The notes under the pieces are model-generated. The model made no database searches. It was not told the origin of the DNA and worked only from the letters and a program-made list of their open reading frames with translations. The position numbers were made by a program, and so were the translations under genes. From positions 124,001-188,000 of the forward strand of contig NZ_JAHRGM010000035.1 in the NCBI RefSeq assembly GCF_019097845.1: a DNA stretch of 64,000 nt, read 5' to 3'. The stretch comes from Sphingobium sp. AS12 (GTDB lineage Bacteria; Pseudomonadota; Alphaproteobacteria; Sphingomonadales; Sphingomonadaceae). Of the stretch, positions 16,434 to 24,267 are shown piece after piece (the stretch's first letter is position 1; every line of letters starts with the position of its first letter).

Positions 16434-18032
16434 ATGCTGAACTTTTCGCGCTGGACGATCTTTGCGATCATCCTGCCACTGGCGATCGGCGTGCTGTGCG
16501 CCGTCCCCAGCTTCCTGCCGGATTCGGTCGTCAACCGGCTGCCGGGATTCATGCAGACCCGCGTGAATCTGGGCCTCGACCTGTCGGGTGGCAGCCATTT
16601 GCTGCTGGAAGCCAGCACGCAGGATGTCGCCAAGCAGCGGCTGACCAATATGGAGGAGCAGGTTCGCACCGAATTGCGCCGGGCTGATCCCCGGATCGCG
16701 ATCGGCGACATCTCCAGCCGTGATGGGAAGCTGAGCTTCATGGTGCGCGATCCGTCGCAGGTGGATGCGGCCGTCGAGCGCGTCCGTCCGCTGACGCAAG
16801 GGGCGGGCCTCACCGGCCAGCGCGATTTCAATGTCGAGGTGGTCAACAGCTCCACAATCGTCATCACGCCGACCGAGGCGGGCATCAACAATGCGGTCAA
16901 GAGCGCGATGGAAGTCGCGACCGAAGTCATCCGCAAGCGCATCGACGAGATGGGCACGCGCGAACCCACGATCCAGCAGCAGGGTGATAATCGCATCGTC
17001 GTGCAGGTGCCGGGCCTGCAAGACCCCAAGGCGCTGAAGGATCTGCTGGGCCAGACCGCGAAGCTGGAATTCAAGCTGGTCGATTTCACCGCCAACCCCG
17101 CCGAAGTGGCGCAGGGTCGCGCGCCGGTGGGCAGCGAAGTGCTGCCCTATCCCGACAATCCATCGGGCGTGCCGCTGATCGCGGTCAAGCGGCAGGTGAT
17201 GGTGTCGGGCGAGGATCTGACCGACGCGACGCAGGGCTATGACCAGAGCAACCAGGCGATCGTTAACATTCGCTTCAATGGCTCTGGCGGGCGCAAATTC
17301 GGGCAGGTGACGTCGCAGAACGTCAACCGTCCCTTCGCCATCATCCTGGACGGCAAGGTGCTGTCCGCCCCCAATATCAATGAGCCGATCCTGGGCGGCA
17401 GCGCGCAGATCAGCGGCAATTTCACCGTCGAAAGCGCCAACCAGCTGGCGATCGCGCTGCGATCGGGCAAGCTGCCGGTGGCGCTGACGGTGGTGGAGGA
17501 ACGCACGGTCGGTCCGGGGCTGGGCGCCGATTCGATCCGCGCGGGCCTGATCGCGTCGATCATCGCGGTGGTCGCGGTCGCGATCTTCATGTTCGTGAGC
17601 TACGGCCGTTTCGGCATGTATGCCAATCTGGCGGTCGCCATCAACGTCGCGGTCATATTGGGCGTGATGGGCATGTTAGGCGCGACCCTGACGCTGCCCG
17701 GTATTGCCGGCTTCGTGCTGACCATCGGCACGGCGGTGGACGCCAACGTGCTGATCTACGAGCGCATTCGTGAGGAACGGCGACGCGGGCGCAATGTCGT
17801 CCAGTCGATCGAACATGGCTATAAGGAAGCGAGCCGCACGATTTTCGAGGCGAACGTGACCCACGCCATTGCCGGCGGCATCATGCTCGCGCTCGGCTCG
17901 GGCCCGGTCAAGGGCTTTGCCATCGTGCTGCTGATCGGCATTGCGACCAGCGTGTTCACCGCCGTCACCTTCACCCGCATGGTCGTCGCCAACTGGGTGC
18001 GCCGCACCCGGCCGACTGACATCACCATTTAA
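16434..18032 (+). CDS. secD: Protein translocase subunit SecD
   Basis: This 532-residue inner-membrane protein uses the proton-motive force to help pull preproteins through SecYEG. An N-terminal membrane helix (about 7-27) is followed by the large periplasmic domains, starting NLGLDLSGGSHLLLE (about 42-56). Six C-terminal helices follow from about residue 365, with the family motif GTAVDANVLIYERIREE near 430. The gene starts 8 bp after yajC and is followed by secF 21 bp downstream. Length and motifs are normal. Confidence 0.96.
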   Translation: MLNFSRWTIFAIILPLAIGVLCAVPSFLPDSVVNRLPGFMQTRVNLGLDLSGGSHLLLEASTQDVAKQRLTNMEEQVRTELRRADPRIAIGDISSRDGKLSFMVRDPSQVDAAVERVRPLTQGAGLTGQRDFNVEVVNSSTIVITPTEAGINNAVKSAMEVATEVIRKRIDEMGTREPTIQQQGDNRIVVQVPGLQDPKALKDLLGQTAKLEFKLVDFTANPAEVAQGRAPVGSEVLPYPDNPSGVPLIAVKRQVMVSGEDLTDATQGYDQSNQAIVNIRFNGSGGRKFGQVTSQNVNRPFAIILDGKVLSAPNINEPILGGSAQISGNFTVESANQLAIALRSGKLPVALTVVEERTVGPGLGADSIRAGLIASIIAVVAVAIFMFVSYGRFGMYANLAVAINVAVILGVMGMLGATLTLPGIAGFVLTIGTAVDANVLIYERIREERRRGRNVVQSIEHGYKEASRTIFEANVTHAIAGGIMLALGSGPVKGFAIVLLIGIATSVFTAVTFTRMVVANWVRRTRPTDITI

Positions 18033-18053
18033 GAGGGGCGGGAGGACACACCC

Positions 18054-19037
18054 ATGAAACTTCTGAAACTGGTCCCCGACAATACCAATATCGGCTTCGT
18101 CGCGATGCGGAAATGGGCGTTTGCGCTCACCGCCTTGCTGACGGTGCTGGCGGTTAGCGCGACGGCCTATAAGGGTCTCAACATGGGCGTCGATTTTGTC
18201 GGCGGCCTGATGATCGAGGCGAAATTTCCGCAGAATGTGGAAACCGACAAGGTCCGCGCGACCATCGGCACGCTGGGCGTGGGCGAAAGCTCGCTCCAGC
18301 AGTTCGGCGATCCCAAGACGGTGCAGATCCGACTGCCCTTGCCCGAACAGGGCGGTGCTGGCGCGGCCAATGCCGTGGTCGAAAAGACCCGCAAAGCGAT
18401 GACCGCGCAATTTCCCGGCGTTACCTTCTCGCGCTACGACACAGTGTCGGGCAAAGTATCGGGTGAGCTGATCCAGAATGGCGTGCTGGCCGTCGTGCTG
18501 GCGATCCTGGGCATCGCGGTGTTCAGCTGGTTCCGCTACGAATGGCAGTTCGGCGTCTCCACCTTCGTCGCGATCGTCCATGACGTGCTGATGACGCTGG
18601 GCTTTTTTGCGGTGACGCAGCTGGAGTTCGACCTCAACATCGTTGCGGCCGTGCTGACCATCGTGGGCTATTCGATCAACGACAAGATGGTGATCGACGA
18701 CCGTATCCGCGAAAATATGCGTAAATATCGCAAGATGGACATGAAGGCGCTGATCGACCTTTCCGTCAACGAAACGCTGCCACGCACGGTGATGACGTCG
18801 GTGACTATCATGCTGGCGCTGGGCGCCCTGCTGCTGTTTGGCGGCCATGTGCTGCGTGGCTTCACCGCGGCGATGATGCTGGGCATTATCGTGGGCACTT
18901 ACTCGTCGGTCTATGTCTCCTCCTCGCTGCTGATCTCGCTGGGCCTGACGCCCATGTCGTCGGAGAAGAAGGCGAGCAAGACCAACATCGCCGCGCAGGC
19001 GGAACGGGTTGGCCCGCGCGACGGAGCGCAACCCTGA
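18054..19037 (+). CDS. secF: Protein translocase subunit SecF
   Basis: This 327-residue partner of SecD has a first membrane helix at about 22-42, then GLNMGVDFVGGLMIE, a periplasmic domain, and five membrane segments starting near residue 140. The C-terminal half contains VVGYSINDKMVIDDRIRENM, the SecF equivalent of the SecD motif. GGGAGGACACACCC precedes the ATG. The stop codon overlaps the apparent CTG start of the next gene. Confidence 0.96.
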   Translation: MKLLKLVPDNTNIGFVAMRKWAFALTALLTVLAVSATAYKGLNMGVDFVGGLMIEAKFPQNVETDKVRATIGTLGVGESSLQQFGDPKTVQIRLPLPEQGGAGAANAVVEKTRKAMTAQFPGVTFSRYDTVSGKVSGELIQNGVLAVVLAILGIAVFSWFRYEWQFGVSTFVAIVHDVLMTLGFFAVTQLEFDLNIVAAVLTIVGYSINDKMVIDDRIRENMRKYRKMDMKALIDLSVNETLPRTVMTSVTIMLALGALLLFGGHVLRGFTAAMMLGIIVGTYSSVYVSSSLLISLGLTPMSSEKKASKTNIAAQAERVGPRDGAQP

Positions 19038-19435
19038 GCGGCGACAAGCGCATCGGCATCGAGCTGCGTCGCGACGATAGCGGCCAGGGTCCGATCGTCA
19101 CCGGCTTCCAGGGACGCGGCTTTCGGGTACGGGACGATGTGTTTCCGACCGGCCTGCTGCTCAGCCCGGTCCGCGCGATGGCGTGGGACGATGCGCCCGC
19201 CATCGACGCGCTGACGCTCGGCGTGCTGGGCGATCTGTTCGACGGCGACCCGCGGCCCGAATTTCTGCTGCTCGGCACCGGCGCGGGATTGCGCCAGCCA
19301 CCTCGCGCCTTCGTCCGCGCGGTCGAGGCGCTGGGGATCGGCGTAGAGGCGATGGACAGCCGCGCCGCAGCCCGCGCCTGGGGTGTGCTGCGCGCGGAAG
19401 AACGGTGGATCGTCGCCGCGCTGCTGCCGCTTTAG
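19034..19435 (+). CDS. Mth938-like domain protein (NDUFAF3 family), apparent CTG start
   Basis: This 133-residue protein is a Mth938/DUF498 domain protein: GPIVTGFQGRGFRV, then PEFLLLGTGAGLRQPP and GIGVEAMDSRAAARAWGVLRAE. Relatives include the mitochondrial complex I assembly factor NDUFAF3; the bacterial role is unknown. The first ATG/GTG in frame (GTG, 19139) would delete the conserved N-terminal third. The likely start is CTG at 19034, four bases overlapping the secF stop (CTGA) and with GGAG seven bases upstream. A sequence error turning ATG into CTG is the alternative. It is the usual fourth gene after secF in sphingomonads and overlaps the convergent amidase gene by 4 bp. Confidence 0.8.
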   Translation: MSGDKRIGIELRRDDSGQGPIVTGFQGRGFRVRDDVFPTGLLLSPVRAMAWDDAPAIDALTLGVLGDLFDGDPRPEFLLLGTGAGLRQPPRAFVRAVEALGIGVEAMDSRAAARAWGVLRAEERWIVAALLPL

Positions 19436-21009
19436 CGGCCAATGCCCTCCAGTTCCGGGCCGATATCGACCGTCGCCCGGAAATCGGGCTTCAGCTTCAG
19501 GTTCGCCGCCTGCTCATAGGCATAGCCTGCGTCGAGCAATCGCTGCTCCTTATAGGGTGCGCCGATGAAGCTCAAACCCACCGGCAGCCCGCGCACCAGC
19601 CCCATCGGCACGGTCAGGTGCGGATAGCCGGCAATCGCCGCCGGGCCGGTCGATCCGCTCGGCCCCTCATATTGATCGCCCCACACCGTGTCGGATGGCC
19701 AGGCCGGACCGTAACTGATCGTCACCAGCAGATCGAGCCGGTCGGCGGCCAACATGGCGTCGATCCCTTGCGCCCCCGCCAGCCGCAGCGACTTTTCGCG
19801 CGCGGCTGTGTAGGCCGGATCGTCCAGTCCCTTCTTGGCTTGCGACAGGGCGAAAATCTCCTGCCCGAACAGCGGCATTTCCTGCGCCGGGTGCGCCGCG
19901 TTGAAGGCGATCAGGTCGGCCAGCGTCCGGCTTTCCACCTGATCCGGTCGGGTGGAGGCGAGATAGGCGTTAAGGTCCGCCTTAAACTCATATTGCAGCA
20001 CGTCGTAACTGGCGGCCGACATGCCCTCCATCGGCGGTTTCTTCACTTCCACCAATGTCGCGCCCAACCCTTTCAGCACGGCCAGCGCGGCATCATAACG
20101 GGCCAGCAAATCCGGCTGCGCCCCGTTGCGCAGCACGCCGATCCGCATTTTGGCAATGGCAGACGGGTCGAGCGCAGCGGCATAATCGCGGGCATGGGCC
20201 ATGGCGTTGGCCGTCACAGGATCGGTCGGATCGCTGGCGATCAGCGCCGACAGCAGGATGGCGGCATCGCGCACGGTGCGGGTCATCGGCCCTGCTGTAT
20301 CCTGGCTATGACTGATCGGGACGATATGGCTGCGCGGAATCAGGCCGATGGTCGGTTTCAGCCCGACAAGCCCCATCATTGATGCCGGGCAGATGATCGA
20401 CCCGTTGGTTTCGCTGCCGATCGCACCGGGCGCGAAACCGGCAGCAACCGCAGCGCCCGATCCGCTGGACGATCCGCAGGTTGTGCGGTCCAGTGCATAG
20501 GGATTGCGGGTCAGGCCGCCCATCGCACTCCAGCCGCTCATCGAGCGTTCGGAACGGAAATTGGCCCATTCGGACAGGTTGGTCTTGCCCAATATGATCG
20601 CGCCCTTTGCCTTCAAGGCAGCGGCGACTGGCGAATCCCGTCCCGGCGCGTTGCGCGCCAGCGCCAGCGATCCCGCCGTAGTCGACATCCCGGCCGCCTC
20701 GATATTATCCTTGAGCAGGATCGGCACGCCATGCAGCGGCCCGCGGATGCGCCCCGCGCGCCGCTCCGTGTCCAGCACCCTTGCCTGTGCGATCGCATCG
20801 GGGTTGAGGGCGATGATGCTGTTGAGCCTCGGCCCCTTCCGATCCATCGCCGCAATGCGCTTGAGCAGCGCGCGCACTGTTGCTTCGCTGCTGGTTCGCC
20901 CGGCGGCGAGATCGGCGGACAATGTCGTAATCGTCGCATCCTCTACCGCCTGCGCGGCGACCGGTAAGGTCCAGAGCAAGGCGGCAAGGATGCATGCGAA
21001 ACGGATCAT
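19432..21009 (-). CDS. Exported amidase (amidase signature family)
   Basis: This 525-residue enzyme hydrolyses amide bonds with a Ser-cisSer-Lys triad. Lys is in HGVPILLKDNIEAAG, the first Ser in CGSSSGSGAAVAAG, and the nucleophile in GSETNGSIICPA. The N-terminus MIRFACILAALLWTLPVAAQA is a signal peptide, so it is periplasmic, unlike the GatA-type transamidosome enzymes. The open frame continues upstream, but the ATG at 21009 starts the signal peptide and overlaps the upstream DUF1801 stop (ATGA). Substrate unknown. Confidence 0.9.
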   Translation of the reverse strand: MIRFACILAALLWTLPVAAQAVEDATITTLSADLAAGRTSSEATVRALLKRIAAMDRKGPRLNSIIALNPDAIAQARVLDTERRAGRIRGPLHGVPILLKDNIEAAGMSTTAGSLALARNAPGRDSPVAAALKAKGAIILGKTNLSEWANFRSERSMSGWSAMGGLTRNPYALDRTTCGSSSGSGAAVAAGFAPGAIGSETNGSIICPASMMGLVGLKPTIGLIPRSHIVPISHSQDTAGPMTRTVRDAAILLSALIASDPTDPVTANAMAHARDYAAALDPSAIAKMRIGVLRNGAQPDLLARYDAALAVLKGLGATLVEVKKPPMEGMSAASYDVLQYEFKADLNAYLASTRPDQVESRTLADLIAFNAAHPAQEMPLFGQEIFALSQAKKGLDDPAYTAAREKSLRLAGAQGIDAMLAADRLDLLVTISYGPAWPSDTVWGDQYEGPSGSTGPAAIAGYPHLTVPMGLVRGLPVGLSFIGAPYKEQRLLDAGYAYEQAANLKLKPDFRATVDIGPELEGIGR

Positions 21010-21422
21010 GCAGGATAGGCGCTTTCCATATGGTTCCAGCTTTGAACGATCAGCGCCTCCAGCACCGCCATGTCGATACCCGACAGCCGCTTGATATAGA
21101 GGCAGCCCTTGCCGCGCTTGTGCTTGCCTAGCGGCACGCAATCCTCATCCGATATGCCCGCCAGATAAAGGACCAGTTCCGCCTTGCGCGGGGAAAAGGC
21201 GATACGGGAAGCGTCGCCTTCACGGCCGCTGTCATAGCGATAATGATAGCGGCCAAAGCCGATGATCGAGGAGCCCCACAGCCTTGGCGGCTCCCCCGAC
21301 ACCGCTTGCATCAGCGCAACGAGCTTTTCCCCATCCTCGCGCCGTTCGGACGGTTCGACCGCGGCGAGGAACACCGCTACGTCGCTATCCGTCTCGATCG
21401 TCTTGTTGCTGTCCTTACCCAT
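21006..21422 (-). CDS. DUF1801 domain protein
   Basis: This 138-residue cytoplasmic protein has the DUF1801 pattern: LWGSSIIGFGRYHYRYDSGREGD and, near the end, GKGCLYIKRLSGIDM. The family is small, alpha/beta, and of unknown function. The gene overlaps the downstream amidase by 4 bp, so the two form an operon. It starts divergently from the riboswitch-controlled exporter. Confidence 0.85.
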   Translation of the reverse strand: MGKDSNKTIETDSDVAVFLAAVEPSERREDGEKLVALMQAVSGEPPRLWGSSIIGFGRYHYRYDSGREGDASRIAFSPRKAELVLYLAGISDEDCVPLGKHKRGKGCLYIKRLSGIDMAVLEALIVQSWNHMESAYPA

Positions 21423-21457
21423 AGCTTGTCATCCCCACGTACACCGCGTAGAGGCTA

Positions 21458-21590
21458 GCGCGTCATCTGGGGAGTAGCCAGCCGTTCCAACGCAAAAGGA
21501 ACGGGCCTTATGTCAACATATTTGGCCGAGAGGCCATGGCATGGGGGACGCAGAACAATCTGCGTAAGGCGAGACCAATGGCATCGGCGC
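21458..21590 (+). ncRNA. yybP-ykoY manganese riboswitch
   Basis: Three conserved blocks of this aptamer are present in order: GGGGAGTAGC (21469), GTCAACATA (21512) followed by a small GGCC-GAGA-GGCC hairpin, and GAGACCAATG (21571). GTCAT near 21463 can pair with ATGGC near 21578 to close the outer stem. The class binds Mn(II) and switches on manganese exporters. It lies directly upstream of a GDT1-family exporter, the expected target. Confidence 0.9.
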
Positions 21591-21596
21591 TTTTCT

Positions 21597-21656
21597 GTCC
21601 GGCCGGGCGGGGAGCGACGGTGGCATTGCGTCTATCACTTCCGCCCGGCCCCGGAC
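21597..21656 (+). promoter_or_regulatory. Riboswitch expression-platform hairpin
   Basis: GGCCGGGCGG (21601-21610) is perfectly complementary to CCGCCCGGCC (21641-21650), and GTCC/GGAC can extend the stem. The hairpin ends nine bases before the exporter ATG, and there is no T tract, so control of translation initiation is more likely than termination. Confidence 0.6.
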
Positions 21657-21664
21657 ATTATCTG

Positions 21665-22243
21665 ATGGAAGCCCTTTTCACCTCCGCTGCGCTCGTTGCC
21701 CTTGCCGAAATGGGGGACAAGACGCAATTGCTGGCGATGCTGCTGGCGACGCGCTTTCGCAAACCCGTGCCGATCATCCTTGGCATATTGGTCGCGACGA
21801 TCGCCAATCATTTCCTTGCCGCGCTGCTGGGCCATTCGATCGCGGGCGTGCTGACGCAGGACTGGTTCCGCTATGCCGTGGCCCTGAGCTTCATTGCCAT
21901 GGCCGCCTGGACGTTGGTGCCTGACAAGATCGACGAGGATGCGCCGTTGAAAGCGCCGTCGAAGGCAGGCGTGTTCGTGACCACATTGGTCGCCTTCTTC
22001 CTGGTCGAGATGGGCGACAAGACGCAGGTGGCGACGATCGCGCTGGGCGCACGGTTCGACAATCTGGTCGCGGTGACGATGGGAACGACGCTGGGCATGA
22101 TACTGGCCAATGTGCCCGCCGTGCTGTTTGGCGAGGCGCTGGCGAAAAAAGTGCCGATGCGCGAGTTGCAGGTCGGGGCGGCCTTGCTGTTCCTGCTGCT
22201 GGGGCTGTGGATGATCGCCGATCTGGCGGGCTGGATCGGGTAA
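21665..22243 (+). CDS. GDT1/TMEM165 (UPF0016) family manganese exporter
   Basis: This 192-residue inner-membrane protein has two copies of the family motif E-x-G-D-K-T, at Glu15 (EMGDKTQ) and Glu115 (EMGDKTQ), in two inverted halves of three helices each. Members export Mn(II) or exchange Ca/Mn for protons. The ATG at 21665 gives the standard N-terminus; an upstream open frame runs through the riboswitch and is not coding. Control by the manganese riboswitch supports a Mn(II) efflux role. Confidence 0.93.
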   Translation: MEALFTSAALVALAEMGDKTQLLAMLLATRFRKPVPIILGILVATIANHFLAALLGHSIAGVLTQDWFRYAVALSFIAMAAWTLVPDKIDEDAPLKAPSKAGVFVTTLVAFFLVEMGDKTQVATIALGARFDNLVAVTMGTTLGMILANVPAVLFGEALAKKVPMRELQVGAALLFLLLGLWMIADLAGWIG

Positions 22244-22319
22244 ATTGGTTGTCAGCGCGACGCGGCTGGGGCAAGGGAATGGGCAGCATATTCCTTCTCA
22301 GACGAACGTGGGTCAGGTG

Positions 22320-23246
22320 ATGAAAGACTATCTAGTTACGATATTCGGCGGCGGCGGCTTTGTCGGTCGTCAGGTGGCGCAGGCGCTGCTGGCGCGTGGC
22401 GCACGGGTGCGGATCGCGCAGCGTGATCCGTCCACCGCGCTGCGGGTCAAGCCCCTGGGCGGGCTTGGCCAGGTGCAATTCATCGCCGCCGACATCCGTA
22501 ACCCCGCCAACGTCGCGCGGGCAGTGTCGGGCAGCGATGTCGTCATCAATCTGGTCGGCATTTTGAAGGGCGATTTCGACGCCTTCCACCATCGCGGCGC
22601 GGCCAATGTCGCCAAGGCGGCGGCGGATGCTGGCGTGGGCGCACTGGTGCATATGTCGGCGATCGGCGCGGATGCCGATAGCCCGTCGGCCTATGGTCGG
22701 TCGAAGGCAGCGGGTGAAGCCGCGGTCAAGGTGGCCTTCCCCACCGCCACCATCATCCGTCCGTCGATCATCTTCGGCGCGGAGGACCAGTTCCTCAATC
22801 GCTTTGCGCAGATCATCGCCATGCTGCCGGTCGTGCCGGTCATTGGTGGGGCAACGAAATTCCAGCCTGTCTATGTCGCCGATGTGGCACAGGCGATCGC
22901 CAACGCCGCCGAGCAGCCGGGCGTCCATGGCGGCCAGACCTATGAACTGGGCGGGCCGCAGGTGCAGGGCATGACGGATATCAATCAGTGGATCGCTACG
23001 GCGACCGGGCGTAACAAGCCGCTGGTCGATGTACCGCACGCCGCGGCGAAACTGTTGGCCATGCTGCCGGGCGGGCCGATCACCAGCGATCAGCTGGCGA
23101 TGCTGGGGCGCGACAATGTCGTGGCACCGGGGGCCAAAGGGCTGGATGCGCTGGGCGTCGTCGCCACGCCGATGGCCGGGGTCGCCGACAAATGGATGGT
23201 CCGCTACCGCAAACATGGCCGCTTCGCCGGTCGGGTGAGCGCCTGA
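22320..23246 (+). CDS. Complex I NDUFA9-like NAD(P)-binding protein
   Basis: This 308-residue atypical short-chain dehydrogenase has a Rossmann motif FGGGGFVGRQV (residues 9-19). It then has VVINLVGIL near 80 and a Y-x-x-x-K-like segment in SAYGRSKAAGE. This subgroup resembles the NDUFA9 subunit of respiratory complex I and lacks a demonstrated substrate. The ATG at 22320 is followed by a lysine-rich start typical of the family. It sits 76 bp after the exporter gene and 46 bp before uppP. Confidence 0.88.
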   Translation: MKDYLVTIFGGGGFVGRQVAQALLARGARVRIAQRDPSTALRVKPLGGLGQVQFIAADIRNPANVARAVSGSDVVINLVGILKGDFDAFHHRGAANVAKAAADAGVGALVHMSAIGADADSPSAYGRSKAAGEAAVKVAFPTATIIRPSIIFGAEDQFLNRFAQIIAMLPVVPVIGGATKFQPVYVADVAQAIANAAEQPGVHGGQTYELGGPQVQGMTDINQWIATATGRNKPLVDVPHAAAKLLAMLPGGPITSDQLAMLGRDNVVAPGAKGLDALGVVATPMAGVADKWMVRYRKHGRFAGRVSA

Positions 23247-23250
23247 CTGT

Positions 23251-23284
23251 AATGATCCTCCCCTTGCAGGGGAGGGATTAGGAA
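23251..23284. repeat. GC-rich intergenic palindrome before uppP
   Basis: CCTCCCC and GGGGAGG flank a short TTGCA spacer. The same kind of element occurs between convergent genes at 57870-57950. No T tract follows, so its role in termination is uncertain. Confidence 0.4.
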
Positions 23285-23292
23285 AGAGGCGC

Positions 23293-24102
23293 ATGGACCT
23301 GCATTATCTGACCGTTATCCTCCTAGGTATTGTCGAAGGGCTGACCGAATTTCTGCCGGTATCCTCGACCGGACATCTCATTCTCGCGAGCGAATTGCTG
23401 GGCTATGATGCGTCGACCTGGGCGATGTTCAATGTCGTCATCCAGCTGGGCGCAATCCTGGCGGTTGTCGTCCTTTACTGGCGCACCTTCTGGGCGGTCG
23501 GCATGGGGCTGTTGCGGCGCGAGCCGGTAAGCTGGCGGTTCCTGCGCAATCTGCTGATCGCCTTCATCCCTTCCGCCATTATCGGCCTAGCGCTCCACGA
23601 CTATATCGAGATTTTACTGGGCGCGCCGCAGGTCGTCGCCTGGGCCTTGATCGTCGGCGGCGTCGCAATCCTGTTGATCGAGCGGGCGGTCAAGGAACAG
23701 CGGTTCCACGGCATCGCCGATATTCCAGCCATCCGGGTGGTGGGCATCGGCCTTGTCCAATGTATCTCCATGATCCCCGGTGTCAGCCGGTCCGGTGCGA
23801 CGATCATGGGCGCGCTGATGCTGGGCGTGGAGCGGCGCACGGCGGCCGAGTTCAGCTTCTTCCTCGCCATCCCCACCATGCTGGGGGCGACGGCGCTGGA
23901 ACTGATCAAGAAGGGCGATCAGATCACCAGCGCGGCGGTCGGTTGGGACAGTATCGCACTGGGCTTTGTCGTGTCGTTCATCGTCGCGCTGCTGGTGATC
24001 CGCTGGTTCGTCGGACTGGTGTCGAAACATGGATTCGCGCCCTTCGCCTGGTATCGAATCGTTGCCGGAATCGCGGCCTTAGTGTGGCTGGGGACAAGAT
24101 AG
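23293..24102 (+). CDS. uppP: Undecaprenyl-diphosphatase UppP (BacA family)
   Basis: This 269-residue polytopic membrane protein recycles undecaprenyl diphosphate for cell-wall synthesis and confers bacitracin tolerance. Both catalytic signatures are visible: GLTEFLPVSSTGHLI (residues 16-30, with the Glu-rich motif) and PGVSRSGATI (about 160-169, with the active Arg). The remaining sequence forms about eight helices. AGGAAAGAGGCGC precedes the ATG. Confidence 0.95.
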   Translation: MDLHYLTVILLGIVEGLTEFLPVSSTGHLILASELLGYDASTWAMFNVVIQLGAILAVVVLYWRTFWAVGMGLLRREPVSWRFLRNLLIAFIPSAIIGLALHDYIEILLGAPQVVAWALIVGGVAILLIERAVKEQRFHGIADIPAIRVVGIGLVQCISMIPGVSRSGATIMGALMLGVERRTAAEFSFFLAIPTMLGATALELIKKGDQITSAAVGWDSIALGFVVSFIVALLVIRWFVGLVSKHGFAPFAWYRIVAGIAALVWLGTR

Positions 24103-24132
24103 GGCCGAAACGGTCTATTTATAGGGTAAGTT

Positions 24133-24151
24133 TTTGCGATTGTTTCGCAAA
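24133..24151. promoter_or_regulatory. 7-bp perfect palindrome upstream of gltD
   Basis: TTTGCGA and TCGCAAA flank the spacer TTGTT, 117 bp before the gltD ATG. A TATAAT lies downstream at 24193 but without a good -35 at 17 bp. It may be an operator for the glutamate synthase genes or a weak uppP terminator. Confidence 0.35.
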
Positions 24152-24267
24152 TAGATCTTATATGGGTCAATAATTAGTCAGTCATGCTGACCTATAATGC
24201 AGAATCCGCGTGACTCCGTGGGTCTTTATGCTATGCGCGCCCTTGCAACTTGAGTCAGGGGCGAGAC

